Assembly: GCA_012934845.2 (NCBI GenBank)
Contig: WNNJ02002305.1
Location: forward strand, 1 to 64,000
From: Pomphorhynchus laevis
Taxonomy: Eukaryota; Acanthocephala; Palaeacanthocephala; Echinorhynchida; Pomphorhynchidae
DNA: 64,000 nt
Direction of reading: 5' to 3'
The position numbers were made by a program, and so were the translations under genes. Of this stretch, positions 10,408 to 21,867 are shown in pieces. The stretch's first letter is position 1; the number at the start of each line of letters is the position of its first letter. The notes under the pieces are model-generated. The model was not told where the DNA came from and did not search any database. It saw only the letters and a list, made by a program, of their open reading frames with translations.

Positions 10408-13353
10408 TCACAAATACGGAAAAGCAGCTTTCCCCATGGCATCCTCCATCCGTAATTTCTTTTTGAATTCGTCGATATTGCTACTGCACACTGTTGACTT
10501 TCCAAGCCTATTCCACAGAGATACAACTCGCCGATCAAATTGGACAGCTCGTGATTTTCTTATCCTTTCACGTCGCAGGGTTAAACCATGGCCTCGGAGG
10601 ATATTGGATGAGCGCAAATGAAGACAATCTCGAAGTGGATGATCCAAATCATTAAGAATTTGCCAGACCATACTCATATCGATGTACCGGCGGGTCCACG
10701 TGACAGTCTCAAGTCTAAGTGCTTTTAATCGATCAGGGTACGACAAAAATTTCAGTTGTGGTGCTAGCTTGGTAGCTCTATGAAGTACCCTCTCTGAACT
10801 AATATGTTCTTTTGAATTTTGGGGATACACACACGGCGCAGCATATAGAAGACGGCTCAACACATGAGCAAAGATTAGCGGACGTAGGGCAAATTGATTG
10901 AGTGCAATGAAAGTGCGTCGAAGTTGACCGATTATTCCCTACGCATTTGAACAAGCATGTTCAGTTTGTGTGACGGTACTCAAATCACTGTTTATCCATA
11001 CTCTCAAGTCCTTATATTTGCTCACTCGTTCTATATCACTGCTTTGAAAGCTATAATTAACTAAAAATTGAACATTTCCGCCACGAACACGTAAATGTTT
11101 GCATTTTGATATATTTACAATCAACCTATTGAGCAGAGCCCAATTTTCGACTTCATCGATATCCCGTTGCAGTTTAACTATATCATTGGGTGAACGAATT
11201 GCCCGCCAGATTTTCAAATCGTCTGCACATTAAAGCATCCGAGAATCAATAAATTCCGGGATATCGTTGATGTAGACACTAAATAACAATGGACCCAATA
11301 CTGAACCTTGAGGCACCCCTATATTACATGGCCGCGAAGAAGAGTAAAAATTATCTACATGCACACAATAACTATGATTGCTTAAAAACGATTCAATCCA
11401 TCTAACAAGCAAAAATGGAATGCCACTTTTCTCTAGTTTATTTAGGAGGAATCTATGGTCTACTCTGTCAAATGCCTTAGAGAAATCGAAGAATATGATG
11501 TCAGTAGCAATTGATACGGCTTTATTAGCTGACCAATCAAGATGTGCTGCGAGTAGACTAGTAACTGTCGAATAACCCTTACGGAAACCATGTTGCTCAG
11601 AAGCTATTACATTATTCTCACTATAAAACTTGACCATATAACCATGTATAATTCGCTCTAACATTCTACAACATAAGCAAGTAATACTTACTGGTTTGTA
11701 ATTGCCTACTGAAGATCTATCACCCTTTTTGAAGATGGGGTGAATGATCGATTGTTTCCACTCTTTTGGAAGATTCGTATCAATAATATATTGTCGAAAT
11801 ATGTTACAAAGTGGTGTATATATTGAGTCTGCTATTCGACGAAGATATATCGAAGGTAACAAATCAGCACCTTTGGAGTTTGTCTCTTTAAGACGATGCA
11901 GTTCAGCTAAAACTTTCTCAGGAGTTATCAAATTAGCTATGTCTAAACTAGGATATGAAACACTAGCACCTCTTATCGTCTCACTGTTCTGGATAGGTTC
12001 AGAATACTCGTTTGTAGTCTCTTTGTACAAGTAAAAATGCCTTGAGAACATCTCAGTAAGGTCGTCTTCAATAACGCTATCAAAATATTGGCCAATTGTT
12101 TTATTAGCGTTCCTACTACTATTCACATATAGAAAGAGAGCTTTGGGATCATGTCTACAAATATGAGCTAGACCATTTTCAAATTAATAGCGCTTATGTC
12201 GCTTTAAAGAATTGAAGAAATTTCTCGCCTGCTTATAAACACCATATTCAGAAAACCCACCCTTAAAGTATTTGAAACTGAAGTCACGAGCCTCGTTCGC
12301 AGTAGCCAGCTCAGTATCAAACCAACGAGCGCTTTTCCGACTAGTCTTAAACTTCAATGGTGAGAATTTTGCCATTAGAGAATAAAGCGTCACGCGAAAA
12401 TGATCCCAGGCCTCGTCAACTCCGACAACAGCCGGATCAGGCCAACTTACTCTATGCAGCTTTGATGTAATAACATCATAGTTCGCCCGAAAAACATTAA
12501 TCTGACGTTTGTACCGAGCATGATGAAACACCCTCATTTGTATATTTAGCAAAACTTTAACTACACAGTGATCAGACAAACCAACAGGAGAATCATATTG
12601 GATACTACTGATTAATTGACTGTTTGTTGATAGGCAAAGATCAAGAAGTGAAGAACTACAACTTGAAAAGCGAGTATGTACATCAACAAATTGAGCAAGA
12701 CCACAATAAACAAAACACTCCATAAGGTCACAAGATTCACTATCGCAAGTAGGAAGAACCGTATTCGAAGTCCATTCAACATCTGGCATATTCAGATCCC
12801 CAATTATCACAGTATCACAATCTCCTCGCGTATACAACTCTATCTCTTCAATGAGTTTCTTAGATATTGCCTTAGGAGCACGATACATAAGACCCAGTAT
12901 GATGAGTGAGCTGTTATCAAACTTCACCTGACACCACAAACTCTCAACTCTATCAATAGACGACTTACTCAAAACACGCACCTTAACTTCGTATCTCATA
13001 AAGAGAGCTACTCCACCACCCCTACCCCCTATCCGATCACTACGGAACAAAGAATAGCCTGGGATGGATACCTCAGCATCGTATACATCACAATTAAGCC
13101 AAGATTCTGTAATACCAACTATAATTGGATTAACAGACTCGATCCTAAACTTTAGCTCATCGACTTTCCGTAACAAGCTCCGAACATTACAATAAAATAT
13201 ACTATGACTTTTATTCACACCAGTGCGAGTAATAATATTATCTCTAGCAATCTGACACACTTCAGATCCCAAATCAGCTAGGCACTTATATGCTGTAAAA
13301 CCTTGCCAAAACCCTCCACATTCATGAGAGGCGATACATCTAGTGGGGACCAA
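10408..13353 (-). pseudogene. Family C ORF2: EEP endonuclease plus reverse transcriptase, broken
   Basis: The first part (13353-12184) is an AP-like endonuclease: FYCNVRSLLRKVDEL, ITESWLN (catalytic Glu), RGGGVALF, IIGDLNMPDVEW (Asp-X-Asn) and GLSDHCVV (Asp-His). The RT follows (12126-11230): PVSITCLCCRMLERI, HGFRKGYST, DIIFFDFSKAFDRV (catalytic Asp), GVPQGSVLGPLLF. The YADD box reads CADD and is preceded by a stop at about 11230. The thumb and C-terminal region continue to 10408 in further frames. Breaks are visible near 12184, 11230 and 10930. ORF2 overlaps ORF1 by about 75 bases and I see no ATG in its frame near the overlap, so expression may depend on coupled or frameshifted translation. 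Confidence 0.85.
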
Positions 13354-14424
13354 CTAATTCGAATGCGTCGCCTCACTACTTGAAAATTTTGCACACATAG
13401 ATTGCTCTCACCAAGTGCAACACGAGATGCAAGTTCTTTCTTAGCTTGAGACAATTTCTCCCTTTGAAGAGCGTCAAGATCTTTTAAGAGACTAACATGG
13501 GATCCTTTTAAACGATATGAATTCCGAAGAATTAACTCAGCATGCGACTGCTCTCTAAATACGGCCTTGAGTAAACGCGGCCTATTACTAAGTGTATCAC
13601 GCTTACCCAGTCGAAATAATGCAACGAGTTTAACACGTTTGACAATATCCACATTGCAAGAACCAAGTACCTGCGTCAATATAAATCTCACACTCTGGAC
13701 GTCCTCGTTAAGACGTACTTGTGCGTTCTCAAATAAAGATTCTCTTACATTGGCCAGAATAACAGATCTACATCGATCAGCGGTGTGTTTCCTATTATTA
13801 CCAATTTGCAATTCGAGACTGTCACGTGACACTGCGGATAGTGTATGTTGACTTATCGTTGACGCTTGTTCCTTCTTTTTGACAGTCCCATTATCAGACA
13901 TATGACCATGATTCAAAACCTGACAATATGTATTTTCATCATTAGTAACATCAGGTAAATGCACTGGAACATCCATGGCTACAGTCTCACCCTCTACAGT
14001 TAAATCTATATTCATTGGATTATTTGCAAGACTTGAGGAGGGATATATAGAGTTAATATATAGAGTTAGAATAGCTTCCATCACTATGACTGGAATTTTC
14101 AACATTCTTAGTAGATTTGGAAATAAGAACTTCCTTACTTTGACCGGCACTTATGCTTTTTGGAATTGGTGGAGCTGATATGGGTCCAAGAGAATTACAA
14201 CTCGACTGACCGACAACCAAGGGGGTAGATTCCGTCTTCAAATCATTTATCAAAGATGTGCAGCAGCATCCGCAGTAGAAAGATACATTAGACAGCGCTG
14301 TTTTCTTTTCCCCGGGAACTGAAACACTTGTCCACACATGACAATCTTCACTTGAACACCGAACCTGATAATCCACGAACTTGGCAGCATCACCTCGCTT
14401 TGTAGTCTTCCTCTGTTTGACCAT
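13278..14424 (-). pseudogene. Family C ORF1: PHD-like zinc motif and RRM-like domain, frameshifted
   Basis: It starts at ATG 14424. Residues about 20-60 hold VRCSSEDCHVWTSV and then VSFYCGCC, the spacing of the second half of a PHD finger (C-X4-C-X2-W, about 20 residues, F-X-C-X2-C). A Ser-rich linker follows. A near-duplication of ATATAGAGTTA at about 14042-14065 shifts the frame. The C-terminal domain reads RCRSVILANVRESLFENAQVRL, LVALFRLGKRDTL, PRLLKAVF and LCVQNFQVVRRRI, a conserved ORF1p nucleic-acid-binding domain that I read as RRM-like. In the known biology of this group ORF1p binds element RNA. The C-terminus overlaps the start of ORF2. Confidence 0.8.
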
Positions 14425-14600
14425 TATATGTATGTATATTCAGACTTTATCAGAGTAAAGTCTCTTGTGTAGATTTCAATAAAGATTGTGTAGGTTCTTC
14501 TGGTATAGGTTTTTAGGTTTAGGTTCTTCCAATTTAGGTTCTTTGTAAGTAGTTAATATGTATAACAAGATAGTTTAAACTCCTAATTAATACAGATTTT

Positions 14601-14652
14601 TCCGCGAGCGTAGCGATCTGAACTGTAATCTGCAACTGTAATCTGGAATGTA
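14601..14652 (-). promoter_or_regulatory. Shared 5'-leader module (C2 copy)
   Basis: TCCGCGAGCGTAGCGA (14601-14616) and AATCTGGAATGTA (14640-14652), with a GAACTG between, recur at 21616-21661 in the B1 leader in the same order and orientation. They are candidate promoter or RNA-structure elements. The function is inferred. Confidence 0.55.
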
Positions 14653-14670
14653 ATTTGCTAGAACAGTTAT

Positions 14671-14860
14671 AAATTTCCTTGTGTTAATTTTGATTTTTTT
14701 CTTGTGTTAATTTTTTTGTGAGCGGTCAAAACATCCTTATGGCTATGACATGTAAAAATAATGGGCCTTTCGATTCAAAATTTTAATAATGGCCAATCGA
14801 ACTCATTGCAAACAATCGTTCCTTGATTGTTTTCGGTGCGATCATCTGCCATTTGATATT
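14671..14860. other. Join region with a possible family C 3' tail
   Basis: The sequence TTTTTTGTGAGCGGTCAAAA and the following CTTATGGCTATG resemble the 3' UTR of element N (about 41005-41035) on the plus strand, so an orphan family C tail may lie at 14690-14757. The rest is unassigned. Confidence 0.35.
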
Positions 14861-16790
14861 GTGTTTTTATGTTTGTGGATCTCACGCACATCGATACATA
14901 TTTTGCAAGTGTAAGTGATATATTTGTTCACAATGCTATTATACAATCACTGTATGGCAGTGTTCCTCGCTCAGCAACTTTTATGAACATCCAGCGCATT
15001 ACCTTATCAGCTTCTGTTGCCATTACACCTGTAGCGGAGAAAATCATCCGAAAAGAAAGTTGATCGTTCGATTTCGTTAATGCGCTCAGCGTATCTTGCA
15101 ATTTTCCGTTGTTTGTGGTAGTCATTGCATTCTCTGAGTGTTCTGTTGTAATATGAAGGTGTCAGAGGGTTGTATACCCAAATGTCCAAAACGGCTTTCA
15201 CCATTTTCCTGCCTACTAAACCCCGGCAAACAATATCTGATCTTGCCTGAATGTCAATACATGTTGTTGATCTCTAAAATACGCAGTTTCGGGTAAAGAT
15301 TGTAATATCGGTTCTGTAGAAACATCACAACGCACTTTGGCGAGTTCGTTGGCTAAAATATCTCGAACAATGTTGTGCCTGATAATTGTGACACCTCTGT
15401 TTCGACATGGCATAACATGATTAACTGTAGATCGTGATCCGCATACACATCTTTATGGAAGATTGTATCTAGCACAATCTTAGTGGAAGATTGTATCTAG
15501 CACACATGGCGTCTTGGAATTCTTGGGTGTTCAGTTGTGTATGTTTGTCGTATGTCGGTTGACTATTACACAAAGATAACGTTCCACGTTGTGAAGCATA
15601 TATCACGACTTGCTTCTTCTCGGTGTCCAAACTTGTCACTATCCTTCATATTTTAGGCGATATGTGAAATTTATTTCCTGTTTTATCTAAGCAACGGCAC
15701 ATTTCTGAGCATCCCGACATTCCCATAATTAGGGTCCGTACATATCCGTATCGAATGCTGATATTCCATCTCAGTTTCTTCAATTGGATTTGATATACCT
15801 ATTCCTCCATGTTTCGTGGACAGCATACATAGATCGTGATCATGATTTCTTTTTCAACGTTGTTTTGGCCAAGTAAATTGATAAGAAGAATTTTTGTAAT
15901 TGATTTCTCAAGGGGTGTGAACAATGATTTCTCTGAAGGCTATGTGCGCATTAAGTACTTCCATTTATGTTGAAGCGCGTGAACAAAAATGCAGTAAGCT
16001 ATTTGAACATCAACTTCTGCGAGTTCGCTTATGTTTTCCGCTATCCTAACTCAAAGTTTGATCCTTGATTTCGCAAAATTCTCAACGTATTCGGCTGTTC
16101 CACAAGGGGACCCAAGAACGAAAATTCCCTCCAACGTGATATTCAAGCCCGTTTCCCTGAATAATTGTTTGACCTCGTCTGGGTTATTTGAGTGTACGAG
16201 TAAATTAAATTTCGGGACATTTACATATCATCCATATTTCGGACCGATCGTCAATAACCTATTCCATTCAAGCGATATATCCTCAAGTAAACCGATATAC
16301 GAAAAGTCATCAGCGTAATAAAGATGTGTCACATTGCTGGCACATCTCTGTAGATCATGTATCAAAGAAATTGACGCTGCGGCAAAATCGGCCATCACAA
16401 GGGGATCTCCCTGAGTAAAGCCTTCCTTCGATATAGCGCATTTGTCTTCAACACATAAAATGGGCGATCGCTGGTAGTAATTTACCAGGGCGTTATGTAT
16501 GGGTGGACATGTGCATTCAATGTAGGTTAACGATAAACTGCTTATTGATCACTTTGAAGGCCTTACGCGCATCTATTTTTAGAACACAATTTAGCGAGTT
16601 CGTCGATAATGACTGTTTAATTGAGTGTATCACCGTTTTTGCGCCACACCGTTGTCCAGCACAAAGCTGTTTGTTCCCAGCGACATTCTGAATATCGCCA
16701 GACACCGTGAGCAATATCACTCTCGATATTATTCTTCTACTCACTTCCCCTATCCCAATTGGCCGAACCCATTAAATTTTTGTTTAAGAG
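14861..16790 (-). pseudogene. Family A retrotransposon protein remnant (RT-CCHC-RLE)
   Basis: Reading from 16744 down: SRRIISRVI, NKQLCAGQRCGAKTVIHSI and LKIDARKAFKVINK (RT; the usual NAFN is KAFK). Further on EGFTQGDPLVMADFAAASISLI and a preserved LYYADD near 16315. Then thumb sequence in several frames. At about 15400-15440 CVCGSRSTVNHVMPC (CCHC) and TIIRHNIVRDILANELA lead into the RLE (VLDIWVYNPLTPSYYN, HKQRKIARYAERINEIER). Multiple frame changes are present. The N-terminal Cys cluster is not found, so the copy is 5' truncated near 16790. Confidence 0.75.
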
Positions 16791-16924
16791 AATCAGTCTG
16801 CTTGCAGATAACTCTGCATATTCATCTCACTAGCATGGACAGTTGCAATACGGATCACAATATCGTCAAAAGCGTTAGAAAGAGAGGGGTTCGAGATTAT
16901 ATTTTTAATGTAAATATTATTTTT

Positions 16925-17290
16925 ACAAAAAATATACACAAATATGGGTTTCCGCAAATGGGCCCATGAATATTTCAGTCATCAATTCAGTCACGTTCCA
17001 TAGCCGAGTAAACGCTATTATCGTCAGAAAACATCTTGTTTTTCGAAGACCTGGGACTCCTAATGCATGCTGATGCAGCACGTGCTATGACAAAGCCATT
17101 TCGCCTCTTCAAATGGCTGAGATTGTCTGAATAAGCCTAACGATTATGCTGAGCCTGTTTGACCGCGACAAGCCGGAGGAGTTGCATGGCCGCTTTGCCG
17201 ATTCTACCGGAAGTAGAGAAAATAGCTTGGACGAAAATTCCATGTTTAATTAGAGTTACTAGTTCTTCGTATTTTGAACGCTTGGTTATA
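16925..17290 (-). pseudogene. Family A 3' end with RLE C-terminus
   Basis: The coding remnant reads RSKYEELVTLIKHGIFVQAIFSTSGRIGKAAMQLLRL, matching the post-RLE region, followed by ARAASA. The 3' hairpin motif is at 16946-16964. The right side is cut by the B1 element, whose 3' end begins at about 17290. Confidence 0.65.
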
Positions 17291-17323
17291 ATTAATAATA
17301 ATAATTTATTTAACGTGGCAAAT

Positions 17324-17340
17324 GCGTGCAAAGTGCACGC
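17324..17340 (-). promoter_or_regulatory. Family B 3' hairpin
   Basis: A 7 bp stem GCGTGCA/TGCACGC with a 3-base loop, in the B1 3' UTR. Confidence 0.8.
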
Positions 17341-17390
17341 TTACATGACCGCTAACATAAAAAGAACAGCGAAAGTCCGGGATTAATTAG

Positions 17391-20299
17391 TTAATTGTTG
17401 AAATGGAATTGGATTTGGCGTTTGAAGCACGGCATTGATGTTGATTGGAGGATATAAATGGGCAGATGATTCCACGATAGAGGAGCAGCCACCAGGAAGG
17501 AGCGGAGTCCAAAGGAGGTAGAGTAGTTTGGGGCATGTAAAAGAAGGGAATTACAGGAACGCAAGGAACAGTAAACAGGACGAGAATTATAAAGAAAAGG
17601 AAGATTGAGAAATGAAGGGTTATGAGAAGTTATAAGGCGAAAAGAAATGATAAGAAGACGAATTTGAACACGACAATAAATTGTAGGCAAATCGAGAGAA
17701 GCAAGATGGTAGGATGTATGATCAAAACGACGAAGACGGAGGAGAATTCGGACAGCTGCGTTGACGATGCGTTGTAGGGGAAGAAGAGTGGATTTAGGTG
17801 AGTTGGAAAATAGACTAAGACAATAATCGAGTCTAGAAAAAAGGAGAGATGATATGAGAGTCATACAAGAAGGGAAATCGATCAATCTACGAACTTGACG
17901 GAGGTTGCGGAGTATCAAGGTAGATGAGCGTACTTTATCTCTAACGAAAGGTTTAAGTGAAAGTCGGTTGTCAAAATGGAAGCCTAGGAAAACGAGATTA
18001 TCAACGATAGGAAGAATTGTAGAGTTTAATGATACGGAGGGAGGTTCGAAGCCTGAGGCGTCGAGGTAGGATCCACATAATTTTAGATTTATCAGGATTC
18101 AGAGAAAGGCGAAGGGAAGAAAGATGATTGGAAATTGAGACAAGACAGTCGGAAGCAGAAACACTAAGATCGTGAATACGATAAACAGGTGCATGAGCAT
18201 AGATGAGAATGTCATCAGCATATTGCATAACATGGAAGTTAAATTTATGAGAAATCGAAGACAAATCACCAAGAAGAAGAGAGAAAAGTATAGGGCCTAA
18301 TACGGAGCCTTGTGGAACACCGGACGGAATGGACGAAGGACGAGAGAGAGAAGAGTTAGAATATACGCGAAATGTACGGTTTGATAGATATGAAGAAAAC
18401 CATGATACAGTTGGTAAAGAGAAGCCATAATCATGACGAAGGCGATGGAGAAGAATCGAGTGATCGACGATGTCAAAAGCAGACGATAGATCAAGAGAAA
18501 CTATGACACTACATAATTTATGATCGCGCGATATGAGTAAGTCGTTATAAACTTTAAGACAGGCAATTTCGGTAGAGTAATTAGAGCGAAAAGCGGCTTG
18601 GAAGGGAGGAAATAAGTTAGAGGAATAGAGATATGTATTAACTTGCTTAAGAACGAGACGCTCAAGGAGTTTAGAGAGGGTTGGGAGAAGTGAAATAGGA
18701 CGGTACGAAGATGGTAGTGAGGAGTCGAGAGATTGCTTTTTGATGAGAGGACGAACAGTGGCGCATTTCCAGATGGAAGGAAATGTACAGCTACGGATGG
18801 ACGAGTTGAACAATGTGGTTAGGAAGGGTAAGATAAAGGAGCAGATATTTTTAAGCAAGTGAGTGGGAATTGGGTCAGAAGGAGAGGTTTTATTAGGTAA
18901 TGACAGCAGAACCGAAGAAACTTCATCAGACGAAACGGGAAGAAGGTGGAATAGTTCTGGGAGGGAAGTATTTAAAGAGAAGAGTGGGTACAAGGGGGCT
19001 ACGGGTAGTAGGGAAAGTAAATTAGATAGCTTAGTTTGTAGATAAGAAGAAAATTCATCAGGATTTATATTACAAGAAGTAGATGATCGTGAAAGAATTG
19101 AGTTTAAGATTTTCCAATGAGATTTAGAGTTGGAAGATGACTCGAGTTGATTTCGCCAAAAGAGAGTACGTTTAGTACGTATAAGAATGAGATGTGAACG
19201 GCGTTGAGAAAAGTAGGAATCACGAAGATTTGGAGAGAGTGAGTTGGGTGAACGTTTAAGAAAGCGTTTATACATACGAAAAGAGTGACGGAGTCGACGC
19301 TTAGAAAGACTACAGTCAGAATCGAACCAGGGTAGCATGGCGCAAGCGCTGGGAACGTCGAAGTCGACTATGCAGAAGGTTATTGAGGATCGACGTAAGT
19401 TCAGAATCAAACAGAATGCAAAGATCATCGGGAGAGAGATCGCTAAGAGGAAGTGAAAAGAGTGAAGAATTGAGTAAGGTTGTGCAGAGAACAGGGATAT
19501 CGAGAATCTTCCAGGGTCGACTTGGTGTAGATAAAGGTAAAGGCGGAGAAGGAGGATGGGGACGAGTAAGAGTAAGAGTGACAAGGAAATGATCGGACAA
19601 ACCAGGATCAGTAATTGACAAGGAGGTATAGTCATTGAAGCAGTTAGGAACAGCAATGATGTCGAGAGCACCGCCGAGAATATGAGTTGGGCTTGTTGAA
19701 AGTAATTTATAGTTAAAATCAGAAAAAAGATTAGTTAAAGTGATAGAGTCAGAGTCAGACGGGCGATCAAGACGAATGTTAAAGTCACCGAGAACAAAAG
19801 AAGGAGTATAAGACAATGAACAGTGAGACATTAGATCTGCAAGGTCGTTAAAGAAGATACGTGACGGGGCAACTGAACCTGGACGGTATACAATCACAAG
19901 TTCCAGAGGGAAAGGCGTTGATAATCTGCATATGAGTAATTCGAACGAAGTGTAACGGATGTTAACGTTGATTTTACGTAAAGACATTGGGTGACGAGCA
20001 ATGGCAACTATACCGCCATGGTTAGACGCAGTAGATGTATGAGATGTAATTTGACGAGCTGATTCAACTAGAGAACAACCAGAGCGACATAGACGACGAA
20101 TAGCAAGATCGTCGGAGTCAGAGTGCCAGGATTAGGTAATGCAGAGAATATCGATAGATAATTAATCGAAGATATCGAGAAGCATATCAGCTTTATGAAG
20201 AATGGAGCGAGAGCGAGTATTGAATAGACTAAGACGAAAAGTATGCTTAGGAGCGAGATCGACTAGCGAAGAAGACAAGGGGGAGAGATGGGACGCCAT
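17391..20299 (-). pseudogene. Family B1 ORF2: EEP endonuclease plus reverse transcriptase, broken
   Basis: The inferred start is ATG 20299 (MASHLSPLSSSLVDL), overlapping ORF1 by 37 bases. The endonuclease shows FNTRSIL, SWHSDSDD (the codon for the catalytic Glu just before it is now a stop, near 20135), GGIVAIARHP, VLGDFNIRLDRP and DPGLSDHFLV. After a frame change near 19340 the RT follows: SYRPISLLPTLSKLLERL, FRSNYSTEIACLKVYNDLL, VSLDLSSAFDIVDHS (catalytic Asp), SGVPQGSVLGPILFSL, MQYADDILIYAHA and LNPDKSKIMWILPRR. A second frame change near 18060 leads into the C-terminal region ending at 17391 (RLDYCLSLFSNSPKSTLLPLQ). These motifs are typical of the L2 clade. Two in-frame stops lie in the first 60 codons. 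Confidence 0.85.
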
Positions 20300-21588
20300 C
20301 GAATTTTTGGCCTTGTGTGAAGAACGTGAAAATTTCCGTTGATTTTACGTATAGATAAGGATGACTCGCCGTTTGTTTCACGTCGATGTTTTTCAATGCG
20401 AGCTAAATTGAGCTGGGCAATATCAGAAGGGGAGCGGTCAGGAAAGACACGGCAAGTAGATGAAGTGGTAAGAAGTTTAAAACGTTGGGAGAGTACCGAA
20501 GAGGCATGTGAACTATGTCGGAAAACAATTTTTAAGAGTGGAGGACTGAGATGATTGGATTTAGTGGATTTGTTTAAACGAATAAAGGATACAGGAGTGA
20601 TATTATTGAAAAGTGATGGGTTATCATCAGGAAGAATGGTTGCTAGGATAGACCTGAAAGCAGATACATCACCATTGAGGCGAGATTGTGGAGATGCAGA
20701 TTCGGAAAGCGCTAAGTTTGATATGACTATACAGCTATCGCGCGATGGAAAACGATTTCGTGGAAGTGGTAGACGGACAGAGCTGGTAAGAGTCGAGGTA
20801 GATGAGCAGATAGAAGTGGAAATGACAGGGGTGCTTGATAAAGAATTAATATTGGTTGGAGCAAGTGTGACAGGAGCGGGGTGTTGAATCGGTTGATCAG
20901 AGATGTGATTGGATATGATTTTGAATGAAGGTTGTAAATTATTTGGAAGTGTTACGTGGGAGGTAGAGTAAGGAGAATTAAAATAGGTTGGGGCATGAGT
21001 GACAGGAATGGAGTGTTGAATCAGTTGATCGGAAATGTTACTGGAAATGATTTTGATGGAAGGGTGTAAATTATTGAGAGGTGATACAGGGGAGGTCGAG
21101 TAAGGAGTACGTGAGGAGAATAAAGAAGTTTGAGATTTATTTAGATTGGGGGAGGAATAGGAAAGAGGAGGTACGAGATGAAAAGCTTTACTGTTAGCAT
21201 TGTTAGAATGAGAAAGATTAATGGAAGTTTGGTACGTTGTTGAACGAGGAGTGTATGAGAGAGTAGGTTTAATAATTGGATTATATGATGCGAAGTCAGG
21301 TGTTGATGCGAGGGAAACATCTAAAACAGCATTGGTTTGAGTGGTCGTGTGTGATACAGGAGTAGATGGGCAGGATAACTGTAGTAGTCGTTCTGATGTA
21401 CAAAAACCGCAAGTGAAATGTTTACGTTTATACACCGAGTGGTCGGATATTTTAACACGAACAAGTGTCCATACATCGCAATCTTTGGAATCGCATCCAA
21501 CTTCAAAGCTGGTATAACCATCATTGCATTCTGATGTGGAGGATTCTTTATCAGGAACAGGGATCTGAGTTCGCGCTTTTTTAGGCAT
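20263..21588 (-). CDS. Family B1 ORF1 protein, intact frame (441 aa)
   Basis: ATG 21588 opens MPKKARTQIPVPDKE. Residues about 22-65 carry the PHD-like motif (VGCDSKDCDVWTLV and HFTCGFC). A long Ser/Thr/Pro- and Asn-rich linker (about 70-275) contains an internal degenerate repeat: NNLHPSIKIISSNISDQLIQ and NNLQPSFKIISNHISDQPIQ. The C-terminal RRM-like domain reads RDSCIVISNLALSESAS, RLNGDVSAFRSILATIL, VSFIRLNKST, PPLLKIVFRHSSHASSVLSQRFKL, NGESSLSIRKINGNFHV and a basic tail. In this LINE type ORF1p binds element RNA. The open frame contrasts with the broken ORF2 of the same copy and may reflect chance. The 3' end overlaps the ORF2 start. Confidence 0.85.
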   Translation of the reverse strand: MPKKARTQIPVPDKESSTSECNDGYTSFEVGCDSKDCDVWTLVRVKISDHSVYKRKHFTCGFCTSERLLQLSCPSTPVSHTTTQTNAVLDVSLASTPDFASYNPIIKPTLSYTPRSTTYQTSINLSHSNNANSKAFHLVPPLSYSSPNLNKSQTSLFSSRTPYSTSPVSPLNNLHPSIKIISSNISDQLIQHSIPVTHAPTYFNSPYSTSHVTLPNNLQPSFKIISNHISDQPIQHPAPVTLAPTNINSLSSTPVISTSICSSTSTLTSSVRLPLPRNRFPSRDSCIVISNLALSESASPQSRLNGDVSAFRSILATILPDDNPSLFNNITPVSFIRLNKSTKSNHLSPPLLKIVFRHSSHASSVLSQRFKLLTTSSTCRVFPDRSPSDIAQLNLARIEKHRRETNGESSLSIRKINGNFHVLHTRPKIRWRPISPPCLLR

Positions 21589-21615
21589 GACCTTTTATCG
21601 ATAGATTGAGCTCAA

Positions 21616-21661
21616 TCCGCGAGCGTAGCGAGCGGAACTGACAGGAATAATCTGGAATGTA
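21616..21661 (-). promoter_or_regulatory. Shared 5'-leader module (B1 copy)
   Basis: TCCGCGAGCGTAGCGA (21616-21631) and AATCTGGAATGTA (21649-21661) match the leader of the CR1-like element C2. The GC-rich part CCGCGAGCGTAGCGAGCGG is nearly self-complementary and stands out in AT-rich DNA. Confidence 0.55.
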
Positions 21662-21690
21662 TGTTTATTAGAAACCAAAATTTTTTTAAG

Positions 21691-21860
21691 GTTCATACTT
21701 GCTAGATTTAGTTTTTAGTAAATCTCTACTAGATGTCCATGAAATTCAATATGATCCTCCCATAGGTCTTAGAGACCATCTTGTCATTAAGTTTACTCCT
21801 AGGCTTCCATTTCGACAACCGACTTTCACTTAAACCTTTTGTTAGAGATAAAATAGTCCA
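21691..21860 (+). mobile_element. Chimeric 5' end of element C3
   Basis: Bases 21691-21797 (107 bp) are identical to 23204-23310, the endonuclease region of the same element. They join at CCTAGG to about 60 bp of B1 RT sequence (21798-21857; compare 60263-60322), which then joins ORF1 of C3. The order fits template switching during cDNA synthesis. Confidence 0.75.
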
Positions 21861-21867
21861 ACCGCTT

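Larger units (their letters stand above)
10323..14670 (-). mobile_element. Nearly full-length family C (CR1-like) LINE, C2
   Basis: The 3' end is a short (TAA)n tract at 10323-10334, inserted into ORF2 of a B2 copy. ORF2 occupies about 10408-13353 and ORF1 13278-14424, followed by a 5' leader to about 14670. The leader carries TCCGCGAGCGTAGCGA (14601-14616) and AATCTGGAATGTA (14640-14652), both also in the leader of the unrelated B1 element. The copy is inactive. Confidence 0.8.
17290..21690 (-). mobile_element. Nearly full-length family B1 (L2-like) LINE
   Basis: The element has a 3' A/T-rich tail and hairpin (17324-17340), ORF2 (17391-20299), ORF1 (20263-21588) and a 5' leader to about 21690. 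It interrupts a family A RLE fragment at its 3' end. ORF1 is open; ORF2 has stops and frame changes. It is the most complete B1 here; other B1 pieces lie at 9704, 54983 and 59771. Confidence 0.85.
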
